64,000 bases of DNA, taken from positions 16,086,785 through 16,150,784 of the forward strand of contig CM034103.1 of assembly GCA_019914945.1 (NCBI GenBank). Reading direction: 5' to 3'. This DNA is from Typha latifolia (taxonomy: Eukaryota; Streptophyta; Magnoliopsida; Poales; Typhaceae). The notes beneath the pieces were generated by a model. It had not been told where the DNA came from. It worked only from the letters and a program-made list of their open reading frames with translations, and searched no databases. The translations under genes and the position numbers were made by a program. Of the stretch, positions 38,370 to 52,261 are shown piece by piece (within the stretch, counting starts at the first letter, position 1; each line of letters starts with the position of its first letter).

Positions 38370-38441
38370 GTTGCTGCCCAGGATCGAACTGGAGACCTTC
38401 AGTGTGTAAGACTGACGTGATAACCACTACACCACAGCAAC
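38370..38441 (-). tRNA. tRNA-Val (anticodon UAC)
   Basis: A 72-nt cloverleaf on the minus strand. The 7-bp acceptor stem is GTTGCTG with CAGCAAC. The A-box reads TGGTGTAGTGG, the anticodon arm TCAGT-CTTACAC-ACTGA places TAC at 34-36, and the T arm holds GTTCGATCC (B-box). T-rich sequence follows 3' as a Pol III terminator (near 38341-38353). No intron; CCA is not encoded, as for nuclear tRNAs. Confidence 0.93.
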
Positions 38442-38673
38442 AATTTCGTTAATAATTTTTAATCATATTATTCTAAATAAAATGGGAAAAAGCGTACACA
38501 ATTGGGCAGATATTTTGCGATGTCGTGGAAAAAGGAAGAGGAGAGAATTGGAGACATTGGAGATGGGAAATTGGTGGTGGAGTGAACACCTTAAATTTGC
38601 ACCTCCTCCACATAATATATTATTCTCTACCTTCTCTTCTCATGCAGTCCTTCCTATTCCTGGACAAATCCCG

Positions 38674-41600
38674 ATGGGTTTTCGTTTCATGGCGGTCTCC
38701 AGGAATTGGGCTTCTCCGATCCCGTCTCCTTGCTGCACCAGACTTAACTACCAGCTATTTCACCAGGCTTCTTTATGTAAGTGGAGAAGACCCAATTGTT
38801 TAATTTACAGTTGATTTTTGCATTAGCCAATGCCTATCTAATGAGGTACTCGTTTGCACAGTGTTTGCTAAAATTCTTGTTGCCATTTTTGCTGGTGTGC
38901 TGCTAAGATATAAGATGTTTTCACGTTAAAGGCGCAATTTTTGCAAGGAAATTAACTTGCCAAGGTTTTAGGATTTTCATCTTAAGTTTCTAAACAATGA
39001 ACGGATGGATAAGTAACTTATGCTTACTATCATTTAGTTGGAAATTTGATACCTTGATTTCTACTTTGTAGAGAAACACTAAGTAAACTAAGTTATAACT
39101 AGGTGGGTGAAGAACAGGTTAAATATTTAAAAACACTTGTTGTCATCGATCATCTCTCAACTATGCCATTGTACTAGTACGATCTAATATTGGCTTTTTC
39201 TGAGAAGTTTGAAGAAAATTCAATTTGGGTTGATTTTCTGGTTCGGAGATTGACAACTGCAATGTTTCTCTCGGGATCAAATAGTATGCAATGACAGAGC
39301 TGGTCTATGATGCAATTCTATGAACTGTTTGTCAAGTTAGTACTGTTTTAACCTTCTCGTGGCTGACACCATTTAGGTACTGACTAAGGTAGATATGGGT
39401 CTTTATTTACTATTGTACTATTAATTTTCATCTCTTTGGGGATTGTTAGCTTAAGAGTTGGAAATTCTCTCGAGCATGTTATTCTCCTTCATTTCTGCTC
39501 AGTTGATGTCTTCCTAAAATCCTTGTTCAACATGATAGTCACGTGATTAGCTAAATTTGTTACAGCAAGAAGCAGGGCAATTCCCTTTGAATCTGGAAGA
39601 ATATTACCTATACATATCTTTCTGGAGGGAAGCGACAGCCAGATCGGAGACAATCTAAAGGTATTTGCATGTTCATTAGGGCAACTTCAACACACTGAAG
39701 ACATATCTGGCGATGCAAAAGATATGAAGGTATTGGCTCTTACTATTTAAGCATATTTACATCAGAAGCATTTTGCTTCATTTGTTGGAAGAAATGCTGA
39801 GGATTGCAAGTTTATGCGTATCAGGTGAATGTAGATAGAATGCCCCTCAGTGACTTGCATGATATGCTTGAATCTCTTAACATGATGGATGAGAATTTAT
39901 CTGCTTATTCTACAAGTTTGTCAGCAAGCAACTCTTTACAGTTTAACTTACTAATGGAAAACCTCAACAAAATAGAAGATATCTTGGATGGTAAGGACTT
40001 GGTAAGGCTGCAAAGAGATATTCTCGTACATATACGACAACTTGGTGCTCTGAAACTATTTCGTGCATATCTCTCCAGGACTGTTACGGTACCAACCATA
40101 CTTGAATCAGATTTCCTACTCACAGAGCACTTTACAAACTGTCACCTAGAGTTCCCAGTAAATGAGCAAAAGGCCGATGTAATTGTTCGAACTGGAAAAA
40201 ATGAAGAGAGGAAACTAAGGAGACAACGAGCATCAGAAAAGGCAACTCGGTTGTCCTATTTGACAGTATCTTCAAAAAAATTAAAGGCTGAGAAATCTAC
40301 TTTTTCCTCACCAATTAGTGTAGACGAGAAGGCGGGATTATCAGCGTTAAGAAGTAGAAGGTCCGCACTAGCACGAAATGAATCAGAAATGTCGGAGGGG
40401 GTTAAGGTACTTCTTGCATTTATTTGGATTCGAATATCTACTTTGAACAGAGGTTAAATAAAGATTGAGTTCATGATTTTGATTTTAATGTAGGAAGTTG
40501 TGAACCTAGAAAGAACCAGAAGAGAACTGGAGAAGGAAATTGGGCGACCACCCAGTTATGCCAGATGGGCTGAAGCTGCTGGAATTGATCAGGAAACATT
40601 GCAGCAGCGTTTGCAGTTTGGCTGGTATTGTAGAGACAAACTTATAAAAAGTACCCGCTCTCTGGTCATGTATCTTGCAAAGAATTACAGGGGAATGGGG
40701 ATTGCGTTTGATGATCTGCTTCAGGTTGAGGATGCTTCTCTATTCGTGTTATTGATGTACCTGATTGGGTTTTTCTGAACTTGACTACTCCATGTGAACA
40801 TACCACAGGCAGGGAAGGTGGGTGTCCTGAATGGTGCTGAGAGGTTTGACAACAAGAAAGGGTACAAATTCTCAACCTATGTCCAATATTGGATTAGAAA
40901 ATCTATATTGGCACTGGTAGCACGACATTCAAGAGGGATCCACATACCTGTAAGTCCTTAATTTTATATAAGAAGAGTTTAGTTCATCTCTGCGCGAATC
41001 TCATTCAAAGGATGATATGGATTGGTTTTAATGTCTTGCAATTTAATTTGTAGGTTAGAATGGATAATATGATTAATCGGATACAAAAGGCTAGGAGAGC
41101 CCTCCGTAGCAGGGAAGGAAGGTACCCACGAGAGGAGGAGATTGCTAAGTTCACTGGTCTATCATTAGCTAATGTTAGATTAGCTAGGAAGTGCTCTCGT
41201 TCTGTAGGTTCAATTGATCAAGATATTGGAAGCGAATGGTGCACAAAGTTCATGGTACAACATTACACTTCCCTCAGTCATCACCACTCAAGAAAGACAG
41301 CAAAGCTCTCTTTCTGCATATTTTTTCCTGTGCAATTAATAAGTTCATAGTATGTATACTAAGCTCAAAATCTCTGATAAAAATAGTATTTTCTTGTTTA
41401 TTGGGCATGTGTCAAGGCTCACATATAAAATTTTCTTTTGTTGACGTAAAATCTCTGATAAAAATAGTACGTATTGCTTGACGTAAAACAGATAGTGGAT
41501 TTGTTTCTGTCTTTTTCACGGCTCGATAGATAATTTGATAAGCCTATGATTTTTTTCCGTGTTTCATAATACGGTTAACCAACATGTTAACTAATCGATT

Positions 41601-42440
41601 ACCTGATCATAATGATGTTCTTGTGTAAATGTGACAGCCATTTTTCTACTCTATGATTCCTGGTTGATCAAGATTTTATAAATAATTTGCTTCAGAAGTT
41701 CTTTTCTGATGCACATCTTTTGCTGCAACAAGTGAGCATATAGGTAAAAGAATGTAGCTAATCGGATTGTAATTTCATGTCAGCCTTATTACCTTGTAAA
41801 TGCATCATAAACCATTCTCACAATCAATAAGTAGCCTCAACCATCTTATTTGTACTATGTGGCTATGAATTCATCTGAGCTATTAATAATTATCAAGAAT
41901 TGTCAACTCAAGTTCCAGATGATTTAAGCCATTAGTTAAGGCGGTCACTACTTCTGCAGTTTTTAAGTGCTAACCTAATTACAGTAATTTTTCTGTAGAA
42001 GAATTGTGTTGACATAGCAACAAGAAACTCGTAGTAAATTTGTGGTTATAAAATATTTTCGCTTCATGTACTCCTTCCTAGGAAAGAAGCAAAAGCAACT
42101 GCTGGCGTTTACACTTAGTATTCTTCTTGCTCTTAGCTGATTCCAATTTTGTCTACAGGAAATAACACCAGATACATCGGTCGAATCTTCTGATGAGGTC
42201 GTCATGAAGCAGCATATGAGAGAAAACCTTCTTAAGCTTCTGGAAGAACTGCAACCCAGAGAGAGGCAAGTACTAATACAAAGACACGGGCTGGGAGATG
42301 GTAGATGCAAGTCGCTGGAGGAGATTGGCAGGCTTTTCCATGTGTCGAAGGAACGTATACGAAAAATAGAGAAGATAGCCATGTGCAAGATAAGAAGGGA
42401 GGAGGTACAAAGAGAATTGAGACACTATCAGCACTTGTAG
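38674..42440 (+). CDS. Plastid RNA polymerase sigma factor (sigma-70 type, probably SIG3-like)
   Basis: Seven exons (38674-38776, 39566-39729, 39825-40406, 40494-40724, 40809-40949, 41054-41254, 42159-42440) give 567 residues, near the size of Arabidopsis SIG3. The N-terminus ([15 protein letters not shown], Ser/Arg-rich) looks like a chloroplast transit peptide; an in-frame Met also exists upstream at 38482, but the 38674 start fits better. Residues about 285-410 hold region 2 ([37 protein letters not shown]). Regions 3 and 4 follow, with the helix-turn-helix [20 protein letters not shown] near the end; the protein stops RHYQHL. Such factors direct the bacterial-type plastid polymerase to its promoters. 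The SIG3 assignment is from length and the C-terminal style only. Intron 6 is about 900 bp. Confidence 0.9.
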
Positions 42441-43742
42441 TCTCTGAACAGCTGCTTCCTAGGCTTTGAACCATTCATTTGTTTGGGCTTCATCACTGAA
42501 ACTGGAAGCACAAATGATGTGAATGATCTGCTTTTGCCTGCTGCTGACCATGCAGAAGTTTTAGGATGCAGAGATACTTTACATGCAAATAGTTTCTTAT
42601 TATATTCTTATGAAAATACCAGGTGGTAATTAATTGTAAGTAGTGAAGAGAACAATACATGAATACCTATAGTGCTTCATGATGTATGTTACTGAGCATA
42701 GAGAGGGATATAATCTGATGGCTATTGACTTGTGAACAAATAAAAATTTTCGATGCCAGTTAGAATTATGAAATTCTTTCACATGCTTCGCTCTGAAAGT
42801 ATATTGATCAGCATTTCATATTCTTAAGAAGTGCTTGTGGGAATCTGATTGCTGTCTTTTCTTGAAAGTATTCTTCAAGGGAGAATACTTTCAAGGGAGA
42901 TTAATTTGTATTATTACCTTATTTCAGTTGGAAGCTCTTTTTTTTTGCTCTCTTTTCCAGTGGTCAAGTTCTTATCCTGTACCATATTTCAGATACAACT
43001 TAACATGCATATATACTATGGTTTTACATTCTCTGTTCTCTTAAACTCATCACCACTTCTGGAGAGAAAGAGGAGCTGAGATTTGGATGTAAAATGTTAT
43101 ACCACTTCTGGAGAGAAAGAGGAGCTGAGATTTGGATGTAAAATGTTATTCTTGATTTCTCATATATTCTAAGTTATCTTATCTACAATAGAGATGTGGA
43201 TGTTCTCTTTTTTGGTTCTCAGAACCAGAGGAAATTTCACTCTCTTTGCATATCATGTTGGATTTGTCATAAAATTCTTAAAGGTATCACAGTTGTCATC
43301 CAAAAACAGGCTCACTTTAAAATCCATTATGGTTATTTCATCATCTTGATTAACTTTTCATCATGCTTAGAATGATGATTTTAGACTTCAGAGTACAGAG
43401 TCTTGGAGGTCAGTAAAGTACCATATTGATATTTGAAAAAGTTTTGGGGTGATAACTGATAATTATGCAGAAGTACTAAAACGTAATTATGATAATGGCG
43501 AGGTGGGCAATGTAAAGAAAGGGATTGGCTCTTCTTGTTGGACTCGTACAAAAGTGCGGCTAGGGTTTTTCGCCTCTTCTTCTTCACTCCGTCGCCGCAA
43601 GACTCTCTCTCTTCCCCCCCCGAGAGGCTTATCGTCATCGATTGTAGGGTTCTATGGTGGTCCAATCGTGGAAGAGCTTTATATAGTGCTAGGTCTTCCT
43701 CCATAGCCTACCAATCCCGGCGCTCAGGACCCTGCCACTGAG
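42441..43742. other. Intergenic, sigma factor 3' flank and RGGA promoter
   Basis: 3'-UTR of the sigma factor gene, a 49-bp tandem duplication at 43052-43149, then the RGGA leader with a telo-box-like ctagggttt near 43561 and a pyrimidine-rich stretch (43570-43620), typical of translation-linked plant genes. Confidence 0.65.
43052..43149. repeat. Perfect 49-bp tandem duplication
   Basis: 43052-43100 and 43101-43149 are identical by eye, each starting accacttctggagagaaag and ending aaaatgttat. It lies between genes. Confidence 0.95.
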
Positions 43743-46070
43743 ATGGCCACCGCGAACCCCTTCGATCTCCTCGGAGACGATGAGAACGACGATCCTTCTC
43801 AGCTGATCGCCGCTCAGCAGCAAAAGATCGCCGCCAAGAAGCCCGCCGCTCCCGCCACCGCGCCACCACCAGCAACGGCGAAACTCCCGTCCAAGCCGGC
43901 CCCTCCATCTCAAGCCGGTGAGTTCCATTGTAATAGTCATCCATTCTTTTTGCTGATCGTTTGTTCAACGGATCCGAACCTGGTAATATTGTCAAAAGTT
44001 GGGATTTCTATCTTCATTATATATACATATAGGCCACTTGCGACAAAGATCTCTCGTTACCTTTTCTTCTTTTGTTTTTACCAGTGAGGGATGCGAGGGC
44101 TGGTCGAGGCGGGCCTGCGCGTGGTAGAGGTGGGCGAGGAGGTGGAGTGGGCCAAAGAAGTGGTTTTGGGAATGGTAATGTCAATGAGTTCTCAGGATAT
44201 CATGGTAGTGGAGGAGAGGAAGGTGCTGTCAGTGGACCTCCAGAGAGGGAGCGTGTGCCACGTCAGCCTTTCCGGGGAGGCCGTCGTGGTGGTTATGGAA
44301 ATGAGGGTGGAGGTGAGTTTGAAAGGCCACCACGAAGGACGTACGAGCGCCGCAGTGGCACCGGTCAGGGTTTTGAGATGAAGCGCGAGGGCTCAGGGCG
44401 TGGGAACTGGGGAACTGCTACTGATGAGACACTCGTGCAGTTAGGATCTCTCTAATCGTTTTCCTTTTTATTTTTGGTCAGCTATGATAGTTGATGTGTA
44501 ATGAAGAACCATTTTAATTTGTGATTGATGGGCTGAAAGATAACTGATGCTATTATTTGATTCATTAGGGAAGCTGAGGATTCAGTGAATAATGGTGAAA
44601 AGATTATTGTGACTGAGAAGAAGACTGAGCAGGAAGGTGTGCCGTCGCCAGAGGCGAGTAAGGATAGCAAGGAGGATGTAGTGAATGAGGCAGGAGAAAA
44701 GGAACAAGAGGATAAGGTATTGTATAGTTTTGTTACTTTGGAGTTACCATTAAACTTTCATTACTCTTGCTATGGACATTGCATAGGCGTCTAATTGTGT
44801 TATAGGCAAACCAATAACATCTCATGTTTGCAGTCGCATAATTTTCAATATTTCCTTGAAATTGCTGTGACGGATTGAGTGATGGAGTTGGATGATATTA
44901 CTGACTATAGCTATAGTACATGTTTTCAAGTTCTATGCGCAGTTTTAAGTTTCACTGATAAAGGTTGTCTCAAGGAAATTTGTGTTGAGTAACAAAAACT
45001 TTAAATTTATGGAATGTCACATGTATGTCATTTTGGCCATATCTGGTTGTCTTTGTAAGTGACCAAAATTCAGTGGAATATTAATGTTTTCTTTTTCTTT
45101 TTTGAATAGAAACAAGTTGCTCCACATTGATGTGAGTAGGAACGAGGAACTTAAGCTTAAGTATCTTATTAGTGGAAATAATAGCCTTTTAGCATGGTTC
45201 ATATTTTCTGCATGTTATTCAGATGACTAGTATAGTTATTATTGTAGCACATATCCATGCTTTGTAATGTTGAATTGTTTAACACTATCTATCTGGTCTC
45301 CTCCTTGTTGCACAATCACTTGGAGCACTTGATAAGAAGATTCCTATTGGAAAATATTGCTGAAAACTTTTGTTATATTCATGGAAGTCTTAAAGTTCAC
45401 AGTGTCACCTTCATAATATTTATTATCCCTTGTTCCATTTTTAACCACCTCAACTTCTTTCATCATATAGGAGATGACTTTGGAAGAGTATGAGAAGTTA
45501 AGGGAAGAGAAGCGTAAAGCTCTACTTGCATTGAAGGCTGAAGAGAGAAAAGTTGAAATTGATAAAGAGTTGCAGTCTATGCAGCAGCTTTCAATGAAAA
45601 AGGGAAATGACGATGTGTTCATTAAGTTGGTAAGCGTTGTCTGGCTGTTTGATTTGTTTTTGTTATATGCTGTGTCAGATATTCACCGTAGTTCTCTTTA
45701 TAATTTGATCTTATTAGGGTTCTGATAGAGACTCCCTGAAAAAGAAAGAAAATGCTGAACGGGATGAACGAGCCAAGAAGGTATATATTCTATTATTCTG
45801 TAAAACTTTTCCTCATTTTCCTCAAGCTGTCCTTACTAAAATAGTAATTACGATGAGCATTTTCTTTGTCAGTCTTTGAGCATTAATGAGTTCTTGAAGC
45901 CAGCTGAAGGAGAAACACATTATAGCCGAGGCCGTGGCCGTGGCCGTGGCAGGGGCCGCAGTGACCGCGGCGGACCTTTCAGAGGTGGTTTTGGTGGGGT
46001 TGCAAGGGGCTCTGTTTCTGCTCCTTCAATTGAAGATCAAAACCAATTTCCCATTCTTGGTGGGAAGTAG
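43743..46070 (+). CDS. RGGA: RGG-box RNA-binding protein (HABP4/SERBP1, Stm1 family)
   Basis: Six exons (43743-43917, 44085-44439, 44569-44716, 45471-45629, 45718-45780, 45873-46070) give 365 residues, close to Arabidopsis RGGA. It starts MATANPFDLLGDDENDDPSQ, the conserved Stm1 N-terminal motif. Central Arg/Gly clusters follow (residues about 65-165). Then come a Glu/Lys-rich segment and the conserved MTLEEYEKLREEKRKALLAL of the HABP4/PAI-RBP1 domain (about residues 228-280), and a C-terminal RGRGRGRGRGR tract before FPILGGK. Family members bind mRNA and dormant ribosomes in the cytoplasm; RGGA affects salt and drought tolerance in Arabidopsis. The leader carries a telo-box-like element. The intron before exon 4 is about 750 bp. 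Confidence 0.92.
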
Positions 46071-47454
46071 AGGCTTAAAGCATGTGTCATCCAACATATT
46101 GCCTATGTTTACTAATTTTGTCCGTTTTAATTTTGAGTCATGAAAAATCAGTAGAATAACGATGTGTCCCTGCTCCTTGTACTATTTTCCGGTTTGTCGT
46201 TAACTATGTATATTTGAGTTAAATGTTATGAACTATGACTTATTATGAATTCTCACATCTATGATTTTGGTCATTCCTCTTTGTTATTTAAGCTATGGTT
46301 TGTTAATAGTTCATTCGATTGCATCTAAATTTTTCCCACAGTATGCATGTAACAGGAAGGAGCTTAAAATATGGAATGTTTGGGAGTAATCTGTGAACTT
46401 TACTGAGTCATTCTGTACAATTCGCTTCGATTGATATTATTACCATCATGCTGAAAAACCAGGTAGTGGCATGGCAGACTATTCAAATGATGAATGATAG
46501 TATCAATAAAGAAAAAGTGGTTCATATTGGTGGAATCGTTTTTCTTAAATTCCTTGTAATCGGCATCCAGGTAACTAGAAGAAACATTTTTCTTGTTAAT
46601 GGTAGTCCTACAGTTCTAATCGGAATATAATTTCTAGTCGTTTATAAAAACAATGTAAATGCTGAAATAGAAAAGACATTATTTGGGTCTCTTTATTGGA
46701 TCATAATTGATTCACCCTTTTCTGGCTAGTTGTAAGAATAGTGGTTTGGTAAATTGGTAGCCAATCTATTGGCCATCAAAAGGGCCATAAATTGTGGTTT
46801 TCATGGCCGTACATCAGTCATATCAACTGCAGCACGAAGTTTGATGTTTCATGAGAAAAATAAGAAGTAAAATATTCGTACCACTAGCTTTTTTTTTCTA
46901 ATAGGAAAAGTCCCTGGGCACTGTCTTTTCTTTTGGCAGTGTGGTTAATAATTTATATAGAAAAATGGTCCGAGTCCAGTAATATGTCAATAAATGAGAG
47001 AGGAGAATAGGACGGTGAGGAAAAGGGAAAAATAAATTACATGAAGGCCAAAAGACCCAAAATTCGTACAGGTCAAGGCTCCCTGGGATGATTTTACCAG
47101 TCCAAGAAGGCGTTATGAATGGAAGAGCCATAGATGTCGATTACCTTATTTTTATAGAAAATATTTTATGTTAATTAACATCTCCACAGTTCATAGTATA
47201 CGCAACAAATCTCAGTTTCTCAAATAGGAACATATACATTGCAGTAAGATTTACTTACAAAAAACAGTAGATCCACTTCACATAAACTGGCAGCCTAATG
47301 GCATTCCTAACTATACTCGAAAGAACCATTTAATGACATAATATTGGAAACGAAGCAGTGGAAAAGAGAAAACAAACAGAAGATGGGAAAAGAGTTAGGA
47401 AAGGAGAGAAGAATAGACATTGAATCTGGCATATAATTGTAGCGTCCAAAGCTG
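46071..47454. other. Convergent spacer, RGGA and USP-kinase
   Basis: 3'-flanking sequence of both genes, AT-rich. The short frames at 46448-46630 and 46898-47131 are not recognisable. Confidence 0.65.
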
Positions 47455-50400
47455 TCAAAATCTGCGCATGAGGATCTCCCTGTTTCGGTCCCGCGCTTCT
47501 CTTAGAGACTCGTAAGAGTTCTTTGCATCGAAAACATCTGTAGTATCTTGCCTGACTCGTTGCTGCTGGTGCTGGTGCTGGTGTTGATCTGGCAATATTT
47601 GTCTGCTCCTGCTTCCAGTGTTATAACCAGGAGTCGAAAGAAAACGAGATTCCATCATCATGTCACCCTCCAATATCCGCAAAACCTTTTTATGCGATAC
47701 AAAAACATAAATGTGATGGTTTATATCGTTATGTAACTGTGAATTTATTATATATGAGACATCAAGGTCTACCTGAGACATACGAGGCCTTGCATGTGGA
47801 TCTCGCCTAATGCACAATGATGCTGCATGCAACATGCAGTAGACCTCATGCTCAGTGTAGTGGTTAGCCAGACGTGGATCTAGTAGCTCATCAATTGCAT
47901 ATTCTTCTAGCAAAGGCCGAGCCTGTTACAAGAAATGACTACTGAGAATAGAATTCATAAGCCAATGATCAAAACTTGAACGATAATTGTATCCAAAGAA
48001 AGACCTCTAAAACCATCCATTTACATTCTGCTTTTAAAGTAGTAACAGACTGGTGATTTATCAATGAATAGAGATGATGATGTCAACATATTATGCCCTC
48101 AGCAAGCTTAACATAATGATTGGAAGTAAGAAACTAAGAGATTGATGTATAGAAAGTATTCTGCGACCTACCCATTCAGTGAGGCACTGTCGACCCTTCG
48201 GTTGGTTAAGATCAATGGCCTTCCGTCCAGTGACAAGCTCCACAAGTACCACACCAAATGAATAAACATCAGCCTTTTCAGTTATTTGCCCACTCTGTGT
48301 GTACTCTGGAGCCAGGTACCTATCAATGAAACAGAGATGATTCACAACCATATCTTCCCACATGAATGAATTTTGGTCTGTACAATATCCAAATTTACCC
48401 GAAGGTGCCAATAACTCTTGTTTCCACAGCCAAGTCGCCATCAGGCTGCCATCTTGCCAAGCCAAAATCTCCAACCTGAAAAATCCTAAAAAAGGTCAGA
48501 GGAATAACATCTCCAACTATTGATGCTGCAAAAGAATTATGCAGATCCATCTTGTGGTTTTGATTAGTGACACCAATAAAGTACCACAATTTCATTCAAG
48601 AATGATTATGTTTTACCATGCATAATAATGGCTTGTATCCCTATAGAAATGCAGTTTATGCAGAATTGCAGATGCAGCATGTACAGAAATATCAAAATTT
48701 TATGGGCCCATTCTTTGTTGATCGATCATCCAAGAATAAAATTTCCTATTTCTGACTGCCGTCAAACAATTTCACATATATGTCAGAAGTAACGGAACAG
48801 ATAAGATGGTGCAAATATTAGGTTGGCAGAGATGATGGATGTAAAGGTTGCTCCTTATCTATGAGTAAAGTTACTTGCAGACAAATATCACTAACACCAT
48901 CAGCACGAGAGTCAAGGAGAATGTAAAAAAATTGCGAAGCATTCATTAAGGGTTAGATGATGGGTGTCTTATACAGATAATGCGTGTAACAATGTATATG
49001 CTGATTTACTTGGATCGTACAAATACCAACTTTTCAGAATGGCTATCTTCCAAAGATTAATCTTGGACTTGATTATAGAAGCTCATCATATATCAAAGCA
49101 GCAGTTAAAAGACATCCTTGCATAGAAAACTGCATAAGGACATACCAGTGGCTCAAAATCATGTGTGACAAGAATGTTGTTTGGCCTCATGTCACGGTGA
49201 ACTATGCATCCCACTCGACACTCTTCATGAAGGTATCTCAAACCTCGAGCAGCTCCAATTGCAATTTTGTGCCTTGCAGACCATTCCAATGGTTCTCTAT
49301 CACGTCCTATAAACATTGAATACTTAAATTAATAACAAACTTCTAGCAATACAAATGGTCAGATTCTACTGAAAAAGCTGCCCCCTGAGAGGACATCATA
49401 ACTACTAAGACGGTCCATCTCAGTTGAACATTCTGTAAGTTGATAGAAGAGAATGAAGTGCTCTATCGTCTTATAGTTCAAATAGAAGTTTTCCCAAGAA
49501 CAAATCAAAAAATGGACTGCTGATTGAACAGGTAAAAACAGCTGCACTGTTAACCCCATCCATTTATGTCTACAAAAAATTTTAGCAGAAAATATTAAAT
49601 AGAAATTGATCTCAGAAATCTAAATTGTTTTTGCACCCACAAATTTCTGAATTGGCTTAAAATGCTGTGGCACAACAAAGTAAAAAAGGGAAAAAGATAA
49701 TCAAGAGCATTATGTTTGCAGAAGAGAAGGTTAGGCCTCAATACAAAGATAATGAAAGTCTGGTCTTCACATTTACATCAGTAACATTAGAAAGACCGGA
49801 CATTCAGCTGATCTGGCTTTAAGAACCTTTAGTTGAAACAATCGGAAAGAAAAAAGAAGAAAGAAACCTTACCGTAGAGATGAGAATCCAATGACCCATT
49901 GCAGATATATTCATAAACCAGCAACCTTCTCCTGTTCTCCACACAATATCCAATCAGCATCACAACATTGCGATGCTGTGCGCAGCTTAGAACTTCCACC
50001 TCTGAGCAAAACTCATGATCACCTTGTGAACTAGCAAGTTTGTGTTGCTTAACAGCTATTGCCTGACCATCAGGCAGGACTCCTCTGTGAACAGATCCAA
50101 ATCCACCCTCAGCCAAGAAATTTGCTTTAGAAAAGCCACCGGTAGCCAGTTCTAATTCAGAGTAGCTGAACCACTTAGGTGGTTTTCCAAATACAGGTGC
50201 TTTGTGCTGACATATTGAACATAAAGGAGGTGGTCCTGGAGGCGCATTTCTTGATAGCGAAATTGCTTCTCTGACACTTCCACTAAAGTTCACATCTGAT
50301 CTTCTGCTCAGGGTGCCACTTTTGGCCTCTCGATCAAGACTAGAAATTTTCTCTAGCAATAATTTTTGTGTTGACATATGGTGTTTATTATCACATCCTT

Positions 50401-52261
50401 GAGATATTTCTCCTGTCCTTTTAGAGGATGCACGACCACCACATAGAATTTCAGCAACCCATGGCTGAAAATCAAAGCTCGATGGGGAACTTAAACTTTC
50501 ACTGTCAGAGTCAGAGCTAGTGACATCTAAGTTCTGAATTTCCTGCTTAGTTGCTTGCTCCACTTTCTTAAGACAGTTATTCTTTCCAGAAACACAGAAA
50601 GGTGAAGTTCCAGGATCTGAGCTTGACACAGATGAGGTTCCAGCTTCAGTAGTAGTAGTAGTAAAAGGTGTCCCTACTTCAGGGCTGCTACTTGGTGTTA
50701 CAGCTGGCCCTCTAACGGATTTCCGAGGATCTTCAATATCCTTTGAGGTTCTTCCAATGGTTTTGTCCACCTCAGCTGCCAAGGAATGCCCCAAACGGGA
50801 ACCTTTATTGGGAGATCCAACCAGATTCAACCTAAGAACTTTAGGTTGAGAACGTTTCATGACAACAATGTTACATTGCAGCTCTTCCATGCATCGCTTC
50901 TCTTCATGCTTCAGTTCCCTGTACATGAGGAGAAGATATTGAATTCAATTGAGTCAAAACAAGGCAAAAAGTGGACAGAAAATCAAATAGAAATCTGACT
51001 TCTCATGTAAAAGTAAGATAAAAACTAGCAAGCATGCATGAGCAATAGCACAAATATTGGTGAGAAAAAACATCTTAGCCCTGAAGAAAGATAAAATAAA
51101 TGAAAACATAACATTACTTGTCCAGGACAACCCAGCTTGCTTGAGCTCGCTTGGATTCGGCAGCCACTGCACCACAAGGTGATCCAGAAACAATCTTTAT
51201 CTTCACATTTATCTACAGAAGAGGTTATTCATGTACTAGTTAGACAGGAGAAGTTAAACAGTAAACACAAACAGAAGTACCTTAAAGGAGTTAACCTTAT
51301 TTGGATCATAAACATCATGAAGTTGAAGCATCATCTGAGAACACAACTCTGTTATATCAGATTTCTGCTCCAATGTAGTAACAGAACGTGACCTTCTGTG
51401 ACCACTAGCGCAGTCCCCTGCAAATCTTGGAAAACCCCATAGTTTTCTGCCTGAAATATGAAATGAAACCAAGGTATAGATCATAAACATTGCAACTACT
51501 AGATCAAACATAAACCCATAAAGAAACAGCAAGTAATTTGTGAAGGTCTACAAACTCTTTTAGAAAAAGCATACAAAATTCCTGATCTGAGACCAGGCAT
51601 GATTAAATGCTTGTAAGTTGTATCATGCTTCTCCATGCTATATAGCTGAATACTGAGTATAATGATCAAGAACGCAGATTCTAAGCCAGCTTCTTATGGA
51701 CCCAAAACCTAGCCTTTCAATACCAATTTATACCTAGATGAAGACTGTGCATTGGTGAAGTAGGATATCACCTAACAGCAAACTATATGCAATAGAAATG
51801 TTGGACTTTAAATTGGCTGTCAAATTCACAAACTTGAAGATCTAGTAACATGGGCCTAAATCCTGAAATAGTTAGCAAAGTAAAGAAAGGATATTACAGG
51901 GAGAAATGTGTTGAGTATTGTGTTGCAAAAGAGGATATTTTCAGACAACATCCAACAGCTACACGACCGCAAGGACTTAGAGTCTTAAAGATAAAACTGA
52001 ACAAAATATGGCGTAAACAGAGGTAACATAGAAAGGGAAGAAAGATATATAGATAGAGCTTCAAGAATCGATACCAGAAGTGTGTGGTGGAACCACGACG
52101 AGAAGCGTGATGGAGTCACCAGGTTGAACAACATGAGTTAATGCCCACACCAGCGCATTCCTCGGAATCTCTTTCGAAGCCTTAATGGCGACCACAACCT
52201 TCTCATTAGCATTGACACCCCTTTCCGGTTTCCCCCGCATCTGTAGCTGGCCAGAACTCAT
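47455..52261 (-). CDS. Receptor-like cytoplasmic kinase with N-terminal USP domain
   Basis: Nine coding exons: 52075-52261, 51296-51450, 51118-51212, 49873-50918, 49146-49306, 48399-48475, 48172-48319, 47773-47922 and 47455-47685. They total 2250 nt, or 749 residues. Residues about 15-150 form a universal-stress-protein-like domain ([34 protein letters not shown]). A Ser/Thr-rich linker holds [12 protein letters not shown] before the kinase (about 380-690). The gly-rich loop is [12 protein letters not shown], the AVK lysine is present, the catalytic loop is HRDMRPNN (Arg replaces the usual Lys) and GDFGLARW is intact. The C-terminal tail has a His/Gln repeat ([10 protein letters not shown]). 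The family is often labelled 'inactive protein kinase'; here Asp residues needed for catalysis are present, so inactivity is not shown. No signal peptide or membrane helix. Confidence 0.92.

Noticed and set aside
38482..38673. N-terminal extension of the sigma factor from an upstream in-frame Met
   Set aside because: It would add a charged/Trp-rich stretch unlike a transit peptide; the sequence looks like leader.
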